A stretch of 64,000 nt of DNA from Pomphorhynchus laevis (lineage: Eukaryota; Acanthocephala; Palaeacanthocephala; Echinorhynchida; Pomphorhynchidae): assembly GCA_012934845.2 (NCBI GenBank), contig WNNJ02001312.1:42122-106121 (forward strand), in the 5' to 3' direction. The translations under genes were made by a program, and so were the position numbers. This document shows, one piece after another, positions 34,064 through 44,253 of this stretch (its first letter is position 1; the number at the start of each line of letters is the position of its first letter). The notes under the pieces were generated by a model. It was not told the origin of the DNA, did no database searches, and worked only from the letters and a program-made list of their open reading frames with translations.

Positions 34064-35473
34064 CTACTTGACATTTTGCTCATTAAGTATAAATCCATAC
34101 TTGTGTGCATTTTGTCTTAGGAAGTTCCAAACCTTGACCAAGCTCTCAACCTTTCCTACACAATTCGCATCGTCCGCGTACCATCTGTGAGATACATCTG
34201 GCACTAAAGATTGAATCCGTTTTATTAGAGGTAAAGAAGCTGCGGCAAAGGCAAACATTGAGAGTGGGTCACCTTGTGTGAACCCTTCTTTCGCATAGAT
34301 AATATCACCATCGACACACAATGAAGTTGGGTCAGTGTAGAGATTTGCCATAAGTGTTGACATAGATGGGCACACAAACTCTATATTTTTCAGCGCTAGA
34401 TTTCTATTTATACAGTTGAATGCGTTTGATGCATCTACTTGCAGAATCGCAGCATATTGAGATTGTCTAAATTGCTCAGCAACTGAGTGAACTGTGGCTT
34501 CCACCCCACAACGCTGACCTGCACATAGCTGTTCAAGACCTGCTACTAATTGTAAATCTTCTTGTATAATCTCGCATAAAACTTTACCTATGATTCTCCT
34601 TTCGACGTTTCCGATTCCAATAGGTCGAACCCCAGGATTTTTGTCAAGAGGAATGAGACGACTAGCCGTAAAAGCATTGAGAGAGCCAGATGGCAGTAAT
34701 GAGGTAGCGATTGTGACTGCTAAACTAGCTAAAGATTCTGCTAATTTAATCGAACTATGACCAAATGACTCTAGCATGATACACCAATTATGTGCGTCCA
34801 TGCCTGAGGGGCCTGCAGATCCTTGTGTGCGACGTGCAGCGGAAATGATATTACTTGCCAAAATAGATTGAAACCTGATTGGATGATGATTGACGGATCC
34901 AGGAACGGGACCTTTTAATATCGAGTCTGAATAAACTTCTCTTGAATTAGGATGTAGTTGTTTGAGTTTTTCCATCACCGTGATTCCACCTATGTAATCC
35001 CCCAAAGATAGAATCTTCATTTCAGCTCCAGGTTTTTCAAGTATTCGCATCGCTGTTCCAATCTTGCCCTGCTGCATTAATCTACAAAACCTGTCAGTCC
35101 ATTTTGCAGTAGAACAATGGGATTTACATTGTGTAGATTCATTTTGTAAATAGCGAGCTTCTGAATATAGGTCTAGTAGTTTGTGGTCTGCCCAAAGCTT
35201 AAGTCATCGTTGAATGTTTGATCTCACTAATTTGCATCCAGAATTTCGTGTCCGTTGAAGTAACAATTGGCATAGCACAACTATCGACTTTAGAGTAGAT
35301 GACATGTTCAGCGGATTATCACTTGCGATCATATAGAGAGAACTCAGTTTGTCAATAAAAGAGTTTGCAGCATTGCATTTAAATAAGCTGTAAAAATAAG
35401 GACGCCACGATATTACTTCGCTGTAAATCGCATCGATTGCATTTCGATAACTGACTATTCTTGGAAGAAGCAT
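34064..35473 (-). pseudogene. RLE-LINE linker and reverse transcriptase
   Basis: 35473-35204 is the pre-RT linker (NAANSFIDKLSSLYMIA ... TLKSIVVLCQLLLQRT), which in this family precedes the RT. After a frame break, 35077-34064 encodes 337 residues: MQQGKIGTAMRIL, TQGSAGPSGMDAHNW, RLIPLDKNPGVRPIGIGNVE, LQVDASNAFNCINR (first catalytic Asp), KEGFTQGDPLSMFAFA and HRWYADDANCVG (catalytic DD), then KYGFILN. This RT type, with P-I-G-I-G and GxTQGDPL, occurs with the RLE C-terminus seen elsewhere in the window. Confidence 0.85.
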
Positions 35474-35671
35474 ATGCAGTCAGCATTTTAACAGCTCTGT
35501 CGCAGTTAAGAAAAATTTGCTCTGTTAGTTGATCAGTTTGAGGTTGAATGACTGTGCTGTCGATTGTTGGATCAGGATGCGCAAAATCTGCTTGATGAAT
35601 GAGAGGTGAGACGTGTCTAGAATCATTGCGGTGATCTTGATTACTACGAATACTAGATAAATATTAAACCG

Positions 35672-35809
35672 CATTATTCGTGCAATTAGGGGCTGAACAG
35701 TTTGTGCACTGTGAACCTGTCTTCTTACACCGGCATCCTTTGCATTTGGCGTTGGGACCGTTGCATACACAACACTTCAGAGTATTAGATGGTTTTCCCC
35801 TTGGCATGT
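35672..35809 (-). pseudogene. RLE-LINE N-terminal Cys-rich module
   Basis: ATG at 35809 opens MPRGKPSNTLKCCVCNGPNA, followed by KCKGCRCKKTG, QCTNC and NCTNN, then TAA (35672-35674). The same frame continues open past this stop for about 90 codons (HVSPLIHQADFAHPD ... ) before a frame break. The pattern CxxCNGPxAxCKxCxCxxxGxxCxxC is shared with ORF1 of the APE-LINE family. It probably binds zinc and nucleic acid. Confidence 0.75.
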
Positions 35810-35917
35810 TTTTTGTATGTTATTAATTGTAATTCACTCTATCAGACTATGAAATTGTAAAGAATGAAAATGTATAAACTTGTAAAATGAAAATGCGCGT
35901 CGATGAGCGAAGCGAAC

Positions 35918-36020
35918 CGACGCTCTGAAAATCCTTCGACGCTCTGAAAATCCTTCGACGCTCTGAAAATCCTTCGACGCTCTGAAAATCCTTCGACGCT
36001 CTGAAAATCCTTCGACGCTT
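35918..36020. repeat. 19-bp minisatellite, about 5.4 copies
   Basis: Unit cgacgctctgaaaatcctt, starting at 35918, 35937, 35956, 35975, 35994 and 36013 (partial). Copies are essentially identical. It lies about 100 bp upstream of the RLE-LINE b start codon. Confidence 0.95.
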
Positions 36021-36107
36021 GTGTATATTAATCTTGTAAGTAACTTTAATCAACAACTTTTATCAAGTCAAATCATAATTACATAATCACAGTTACATCA
36101 TAATAAT

Positions 36108-36776
36108 ACAAATTTATCATTTCAAAAATTAGATAATCTTATCTACAAATGATTACTTTATTTGAAGTAATATACAAAAATGTATATATGCACCACTGGA
36201 GCAGCCAGCCTTGTGGATATAGCGTTGAATCGCGATACAGACGTTCTGAGTTCGAATCTGATCAGCACAAGTGTACGGAGTACCAGAAATAAGGTTCGAA
36301 ACGTAAAATGTCGCTCTAGGTCAGCAGATGATGAGGACAATCCATGCTGATTAGTAGTGTCCTTGTATTAAGATAGGAACAGTACATGTGAGGATAATGT
36401 CGTGTAGCAGTTAGAACTTGATACATATTTTAAACTAGGTTACTACAAAAATAACATCAAGCAGAAAAAAGTAAAATATATAAATTAACACAATAATATA
36501 AAGAATAAATTTAAACTCTTAGGCGGAAAATGTATATTGATAATAAATAATATACTTTGCATTGGAATATAATACTAGATAATCAAATTTCATCAAAGGA
36601 AATACGTCATTAGCATGTATTTGGTACAATAAATTATATTTAAATATTTAAATTATAGAAAATCTAAAAACAATTATTTATTTAATTATTTAATTATTAA
36701 ATTTTGATTTAGCATTATTATGTTTTGTTTATTTTATAATTATATTAAATACGTAGACTCAGTTAGCTGATTTGAT
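36108..36776 (+). mobile_element. Chimeric SINE: tRNA-like head fused to Naiad 3' end, copy 2
   Basis: Same layout as 27760-28182: microsatellite (cataataata), shared AT-rich lead, tRNA-like region with B box GAGTTCGAATC (36248-36258), then about 85 bp absent from copy 1 (36270-36354, including ggttcgaaacgt), the common gtagcagttagaacttgata junction, Naiad C-terminal DNA (from about 36417) and an internally deleted pLTR ending ctcagttagctgatttga. It is flanked on the right by unique sequence, so the chimera exists as a free-standing insertion with a complete Naiad 3' end. Confidence 0.7.
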
Positions 36777-37738
36777 TATAATGACAGACTGTTGGATGAA
36801 TCACATTTAGATAATCGTATTTCAAAATCAACAATTTGAAACCAACTAAATAAAAGGCACGCCAAACATGTATGCCTCGCCCAACATGAATTACATAATC
36901 AGGAATCATTGAGTAGTGAATGAGCGAAATTAATGTCTAAGATTTATCTTACAGTTGAAAAAGAGGTTAATTTTATTAACGTCAATGAAAAGTGAAATAA
37001 CACAGTGAGGATGGTTTTATTCTAATTATCCTCTATAAATACTCATCGTTGATAGTTGCCTTTATTAGTTTTTTTGATTCAGTTTTCATGGTAATCTGCT
37101 TACGGCTACAACTTGAATTGCATAGTATCGAAAAATATTGAATTTTTAAATGTAAATATTTCTAAGCGATACATGGATGTCGTCAGCTTTATGAATTAAA
37201 TATTTCCGCGTAAAAAAACTCTTCGGTCGAATCGATCGGCGATGGTAAATGTTGGGATCATTTCATCATTAAAGATTAACATGTAACTTCAGCCATTCTA
37301 AAAGCTAACTCTCAAGCGGAAGATTATATAGCAACTTTAGCAGTGCAGCGTTGGGTAATCGATCCAAATTCGTGTTAAAATCAATAAGTTGACAAACTAA
37401 TTTTCACCTTGCAATAGTAACAACATATTGTTCAGTAGCTTTATGTAAGTTAGATAGTCACAACCTACCTTTATGAATTCCATGTTGGCGATCATATAGT
37501 ATTTAATGTTTTCCCTAATCGGTTTACCAACTTCTTCCCATATTCTTGTTAGCGATAAAGGCTGGATCTACGTACTCACAGTTGAAGATACACCGCATTT
37601 AAAAGTAGGAATAATGATAACACTCTTCCATTGTGCATGAATACAATATTGAGCTACAAAAAAGTAAATAAAATACTTTCAAAAGTTTAAAATATAAACT
37701 TTTTGTAGTTTAAAATAAACAGTTTGTAATTTTCTGTA
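36777..37738. other. Unassigned AT-rich sequence
   Basis: No reading frame of note and no match to the repeats in this window. Confidence 0.5.
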
Positions 37739-38022
37739 GATGACAGCAGGAGCTATCGAAATATTGTGTATCTTTGTACTAAAACTAATCTCACTCTTTT
37801 CTTCACACCTATAAATTAAAAAAGTTCTGAAGCAAAACTAAATTAATGTTTTTGATAGTCGCAGAAACTTTAACAAGTAGGAGTAAATAAATATCCGGCT
37901 TTTCATTACTATAACGATTTTAACAAGGATCTTAATAATATATTTTTAATGAAAAATAACAGCGATATAGTAAATTTGTGCAAGTTTATATTTTTAGTGT
38001 GCGCTAAGTTATGTGAGTTATA
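37739..38022. repeat. Diverged partial copy of the block A spacer start
   Basis: Matches 29311-29590 (gagctatcgaaatat, acaaggatcttaataatata) with more differences than the main copies. It ends at tatgtgagtt, close to where the 14-bp minisatellite starts. Confidence 0.8.
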
Positions 38023-38045
38023 AAGATAAACTTTTTATAGATTAA

Positions 38046-38260
38046 AATAAACAGTCAGAAATAAACAGTCAGAAATAAACGGTCGGAAATAAACGGTCGG
38101 AAATAAACGGTCGGAAATAAACGGTCGGAAATAAACGGTCGGAAATAAACAGTCAGAAATAAACAGTCGGAAATAAACAGTCGGAAATAAACAGTCAGAA
38201 ATAAACAACCAGAAATAATAAGTCAGAAATAAACAGTCAGAAAAAAACAGTCAGAAATAC
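38046..38260. repeat. 14-bp minisatellite, about 15 copies
   Basis: Units of aaataaacagtcag and aaataaacggtcgg alternate in blocks. The last unit runs into cagtcagaaatactgaaact, the start of the Naiad 5' region (compare 24135-24165). Confidence 0.9.
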
Positions 38261-38261
38261 T

Positions 38262-40028
38262 GAAACTATGTATTATTGGGTACGACGTTATCATTATTTC
38301 TTATTTTTAAACATATTTGATGAATTATTAATTAAAAAAGGAGAAGTTTGCATCCCCATGTGTCTACACTTTAAAATGTAAACTGCGTCATGTGATCACG
38401 TTTATGATAACATGAAAATAGCCAAACCCAGGTCGCGTAGCTCGTGGAGTGAAGGTGGTAGATCTTTATAGATCTTGTTCCAGCCTGCAATCGCCTTAAG
38501 CAGGGCAACCCCCGGTCATATGCTGCTGGATAGCCCGTTGTAAATATAGGTATAGGTAAAATTATACCTATATTATATTGGAATCCAAAATTACATAAAA
38601 ATCCAATAAAACCTAGGTTCATATGTAGTGCGTTTAAATGTACATTAAAACCACTTTCTGTCTATATGAATAATATACTTAAAGTAATTAAAGCACACTT
38701 CAAAAAATATTGTAAAGTAATCGAAATTAATACAGGTATAAAACACTATTTCAGTATTAATTCTACAAAAGAATTTTTAGAACAAACAAAAGGAATAAAT
38801 TTTTAAAATATAAATACATACGATTTTAGTACGCTTTATACAAATCTAGAATTAATATCAATATTAAAGATGCAATAGAAAAATTAATTAATCTTTTATT
38901 TGGAAAAAGATAAACATATATATGTTATAATAACTAAAACGCCAATCCAACAAAATATAAACCATCAAGTATTTATAAATATAGGGATAAAATTGAATTA
39001 ATAGAATCCTTAAATATTTTAATAAATCAAAATTATTTAAAGGTAGAGACATCTATATTTAAACAAATAAAATGTGTTTAGATGAAAGGTAATAGTAGCC
39101 CAATTATAGCTGACTTATTTTTAAGCTTTATAGAATGTGAATTTGTTCATAACTGTTTAAAAAATAAATTTAAATTATATAAAGATATAAAATATATGTT
39201 TCGATTTATTAATGATATGTGTATTTAATTCTAATAATTTTTATTTAATAAGTTAACTAATTTATTTAGAAAGCCTAATTCTTAACAAAACCAATATTAA
39301 TGATAAAGAAGGTGTATATCTATATATGAACATTTAACAAACATTAACTAAAACTACTATTAATTTATATCCTAAAGATGACATATTTAAATTTACAAGA
39401 AACATATTTTTGAATGAGCATTCATGCATACCATATAATATAAAATATAATACATTAAATAATGAAATTTTAAGAATTGCAACAATATGTAATGATATTG
39501 GCTTTCGTCAAAATCATTTAAATCATTTAATGTATGTATATTTTAAACTAGGTTACTATAAAAATAACATCAAGCAGAAAATAGTTAGATATATAAATCA
39601 ACACAATAATATTAAAAATAAATTTAAAATCATTAGCGGAAAGTTTTTATGGATAATAAATAATATACTTTGTATTAATAAGATGAATAAGATATTATAT
39701 AATCAAATTTTAAAAGAGAAAATACGTCCTTAGCACGTTTTTGGGCCTGCTGCTATGTTAGGTTTAGGAATTAGGGGCATAAACCTGATAACATAGAAGT
39801 TCCTCCTGATGACCTATAATCCTTATTCTTATACAATGTCTGATATTTATTAGTCAATTCATAAAAATGACTATTATTTTAAATTTCAGTTTTTTATTTT
39901 AACTTGATTTAAATTATATAAAATCTTGTAACAATTATTTATTATAAAATATTATTAAATTTTGATTTTGCATTATTATGTTTTGTTTATTTTATAATTA
40001 TATTAATTGTAGACATGGTTAGCTGATT
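38262..40028 (+). mobile_element. Naiad copy with internal deletion (leads into block A copy 2)
   Basis: 38262-38540 is the Naiad 5' untranslated region. It then passes directly to RT sequence (YWNPKLHKNPIKPRFICS region, from about 38545), so the endonuclease and linker are missing. RT frames are broken many times; 39410-39733 keeps an open stretch (NEHSCIPYNIKY). The pLTR follows at about 39737-40028. Confidence 0.85.
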
Positions 40029-42677
40029 TGATTTTCTGAAGATGATCAAGGAGCTATCGAAATATCGTGAATCTTTGTAATAAAACTAATCTCACTCTTT
40101 TCTTCACACCTATAAATTAAAAAAGCTCTGAAGCAAAAATAAATTAATGTTTTTGATAGTCGTCGAAACGTTGGCAAGTTGTAGTAAATATCCGGCTTTT
40201 CATTACTATAACGATTTTAACAAGGATCTTAATAATATATTTTTAATGAAAGATAACAGCGATATAGTAAGGTTGCTAATTTGTGCAAACTTAATTTTTA
40301 GTGCGTGTTAAGTTATGTGAGTTTGGATAGCTGTCATTTAAACGAAATGCTGTCAATAGACTAACAAATTGTAATCGTCATTGCTATAGAAATGTAAAAT
40401 CACAATTATTTCCAACTTGAAACACACTTTTGAGTTTTTCAATTTGTGTGTAGATAATTTACACACAAAACAGATATAGAGCTAGAGTATAAATTCAAAT
40501 TTCTAAGATTTTTTTGTAAGAAACGAGAGAAAAATCCAAACAGGTAAGTTTTAAATTTCAGTATCAAACATTAAACGCTGCATATGCCGATATAGGTAGT
40601 ATCTATATTTACCGCTAAGCTACTAAAGATCTTTTGTAAAATAAGGTACACAATAAATAACTATTAAATTCATATTTTATAAACTTATTTACTTACAATC
40701 AATTGATTATGTTTAAATCGTACAACTTACATATCGATGTATTGCTTAAATAATGTTTAACAGTTATTATGACCATTTGTGTAATTGATGTTTTAATGCA
40801 CACTTACTTACGAAAATGGACACGCTAAACTTGTATCAACGAGTACTTTTAGTTTTCCATCATAAATTAATGAAATTATTTGTATTTTAAAATATGAGAT
40901 AAATCATCATCTCAGATACATTAGAAAAGTACCGCAAATTGATTGATCATGATTTGTAACATCAAAGAATCAATATTTAGCGTATCTATTATAGTCATGA
41001 ATTCTTTATTATTTAGTCATAAGGCTTAAACAATTATAACTTTCGTCTAGTTCCTATAATAATTTGAAACCAGATAACTATGCAATAATTTTAGTAATTG
41101 CTTAACAATATCAACAAAGGTTCATCGCATTTATAGTTTGCGTTTCGTCAATCTACTCAAACACAATTTATAATTTGGAAGAAATCGAAAAGCACAAACA
41201 TCATTCTGAAAATGTTTCCTTGGTAAGCTGAAAACAATAACCGAAAAAATTGGCCAGCAGATTTAATGTTTTAGTTAAAAACATCAAAATGTTGCTCGAG
41301 AATTTTCTCATGCATATCTGAACAAATTTATCTGCAGTTTTACGACTTATTCGAAAAATTTAAAAAAATAAACAACTATGCGTCATCAAATTTTCAAAAT
41401 CAATTTTCTTCTGTTCTTTATAATTCTCAAGTTCAATTTAAAAATATTAATTTATTATTTAAAATATTAATGGTTTAAAGATGCTTGTAGAAGCAAGCCA
41501 AATTTAAAATTAAATTTGTATTGCCGATCTCGTGGATTATTGCCGGTGAAATTAACTGACGATCAACAATTTTACAGATATATTTTTGTAAATATTGTAA
41601 ATTTTTATATTTAGAAAATTCAAATTTTAAAAATTTACTATTTTTGTACATAAAATAGAAGAAAATTTATTAAATCGATTAAAAATGTGAAGAGTTTTAT
41701 AAATATTGAGTGTAACATTTTTTACACAATTTAATAGATAATTAATCACAATCAAATCAAATGATTTTATGAAAATATTGTTAACGACAAAAACGTTATT
41801 TTTCTAACTTATTAAATTAAACTTTATTAAACTTATTAAATTTATTAAACTTTATTAAACTTATTAAATTTTTTCTAACTTATTAAATTCCAAATGTAAT
41901 ATAAATTTATAAAGTTGAATATAAAGTTTAAATAAAAAGTTTCAAATATAAAGTTGAAAATTAAATTTAAAATATAAAGTTAAGAATCTGATTAATTTAA
42001 TATGCTTTTAATCTACATGAAATTTATACAAATTTTTCTGACTTTGGATAAATGTACATTTTCTGTCTATTTCTATACAAATTATTTTGATTAAAAATAC
42101 AAAGTTAAAAATTAATTTGATACATTTCACATTAACCAATTGCTCAAATAAATAGTTTGAGCAATTGCTTCTAATCGGATAATAGACGCGATAGTTTTGA
42201 AAAAATAAGTATATTCGGGTATTTGTCTGCTTCGTGAGTTCAGAGAAAGAACGTATGTTGCTGTTGGGTCATGTAGTAAATACTGATCTCGTTGTAATGA
42301 GAAAAGTTTAATCGGCGGTTGTCAAATTGATATAACAATTTATGTGTCTTCTCGACAATTGAAATAATTGTCACGCTTGAAATTTGAAGTAATCCAAGTA
42401 ACGATAAAACGAATTTAACAAATAGACAAATTATTTATAAATAACTAAACAACATGACAGTGCATATATATAAATTGAGTAAAACAACTTTCATGTATCT
42501 TTTTAAAAGATACGCTAGCAAACAATAATAGTGCAATTTCAGTATGAAATGAGTGGTTCATGAACGAGCGGGGCTAGTAACCAACCAATGGATATGGAGG
42601 CAGCTTGTAGCAATGGGGGCTTTCACTACAAAATGCGACAGATAGGATTTGCACTGGTGTGTCAATCTTCAAACCAG
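38930..42677 (+). repeat. Segmental duplication, block A copy 2
   Basis: Matches copy 1 from the Naiad RT through the AT-rich spacer to exon 1 of the small gene, where it stops at aaaccagatcctg and is joined to block B copy 2. It shares a 50-bp TTATTAAA-type expansion (about 41810-41880) with copy 3 that copy 1 lacks, so copies 2 and 3 are closest. 40030-42540 contains no gene. Confidence 0.9.
42549..42677 (+). pseudogene. Small membrane-protein gene, exon 1 remnant (block A copy 2)
   Basis: Starts ATGAGTGGTTCA but codon 5 is TGA (TCA in copy 1), with further replacements (FHYKMRQ). It is cut before the exon 1 donor by the junction to block B, so exon 2 is absent. Confidence 0.85.
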
Positions 42678-42683
42678 ATCCTG

Positions 42684-43994
42684 TATTTAAACTATATTTA
42701 AACTATTCTTTTCTTTTTCTTCAGCGTTTGTTCAGCTTTGCTACAAAGTCCCGATTTTCTGTCTCCATTTAGGTTTGTTTCTCCATTTGATTTTGGTACG
42801 TGGCCGTACAATTGTAGTCGCCTTTCGCGAAGTTCATTAAGACAACATTTCATAATGTTGATGCGACTGCTTTGCTTTACGACTGGCTTGTCACGACGTC
42901 TATCGCGCCAACCCTTCTCCTTTCTGAGCACGGGCTTGGGACCGGCCATGGCGTAGTTTATATTTGAACGATTCCTAACTATAATATGTTTGAATATTGC
43001 AATAAAACGGTCAATATTATGATCAAATTTATTAAATAGTTTTACAAAGGCCTCTAAATTCTTATTATATTCAAAAAATTTAATTTCATTGTTATAGATC
43101 ACTATAATTATGATATTACTATTGCTTTGGTTCGATTGCTTTCAGACATTAATATCGATAATTATTGTTCAATGCTATCGACGTTTTATGATCAACATTA
43201 CCAGTAATCATGGTTAAATAATTTAAGTCAATGTAAACTTAAATAATTATTTAGGCAGGTCAGTTTACTGTCTCTGTATTTTGCATTATGCGTAAAGTTA
43301 AAAAAATATTTCAATCTTTAGATTTAAAATAATTTTGATTTATATTTCGATAAAATTCGATTTTTATGAATTGATTTTTATGAATCAATGTTAAAGTAAA
43401 AATAAGTCATTACAGTTACCCTTCTTTACGATATATATTCAATAACTTATATAATATGACATCGATAATCTAAACAATTTATCGATTGTGGAAATATAAA
43501 AAATTCCATTGATTGCAATAAATTATTATGAAATTGAAAGAAATTATATTCATAATAGAAAATGGTTTAAATAATTTAAAATGAATTTTTACAAAAAAAA
43601 ATTTTAAAAACAATTGTATATTTAAAAATAATTATGTTATTAATATTAATAATATTTATAGTTCAAATATTGAGTTAGAAATTGTGTTCAGTTAATGTTA
43701 TTTTAGAAATCCATAAGGCTGGAATCAAAAATATCAATTCCAATCTTTAGGTTGCAATCGATGCTTACGGATATAATCTTAAATTATAAATAAAAATAGC
43801 AATGCTAATAAACTTTTTGACTTTATTTTGCCATAAATAGAACTTTTGTTGTAACGATTACCAACAAATTAAGGAGGAATGAAATTTAGTTAGTTATTAA
43901 TTATTTTAAATACATGAGTTATAGTCCATTCGAGAATCAACATCTGATCATAAAATGATCATATGAGTTAATTACGTCATAATTTTTTTAAATG
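42684..43994. repeat. Block B, copy 2
   Basis: Nearly identical to 19375-20698, down to short homopolymer differences. Its right end continues aatgaataaagtattaataat without the Naiad found in copy 1, so it preserves the empty site. Confidence 0.85.
42698..43102 (-). CDS. Unrecognised basic 134-aa reading frame, second copy
   Basis: Predicted protein identical to that of 19386-19790. See there for what can be seen. Low confidence as a real gene. Confidence 0.25.
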   Translation of the reverse strand: MIYNNEIKFFEYNKNLEAFVKLFNKFDHNIDRFIAIFKHIIVRNRSNINYAMAGPKPVLRKEKGWRDRRRDKPVVKQSSRINIMKCCLNELRERRLQLYGHVPKSNGETNLNGDRKSGLCSKAEQTLKKKKRIV

Positions 43995-44253
43995 AATAAA
44001 GTATTAATAATTTTTTAATAATAATTTTTAATTGAAAACAAATTACATTGTAATGGTTACATTCGAATGGGTCCGAAATTTACTTTTCAGGTACAAAAAA
44101 TAAGTATAACACATGAGACTTAGGGATTTCCTTGATAATAATATCATAACAATAATAATATCATAACATAATAATATCATATATTAACATTATAATAATG
44201 TAGAGATTTATTAAAGCCACTTTGCCTTTCGGCTTGGGCATATAAAAAAAGGA

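Larger units (their letters stand above)
34061..35820 (-). mobile_element. RLE-LINE copy b, 5' half
   Basis: N-terminal Cys module, linker and RT of an RLE-type LINE on the minus strand. The nuclease half is missing: the copy stops at 34061, where it meets the plus-strand RLE fragment. An AT-rich stretch and a 19-bp minisatellite lie just upstream of its start codon. Confidence 0.85.
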
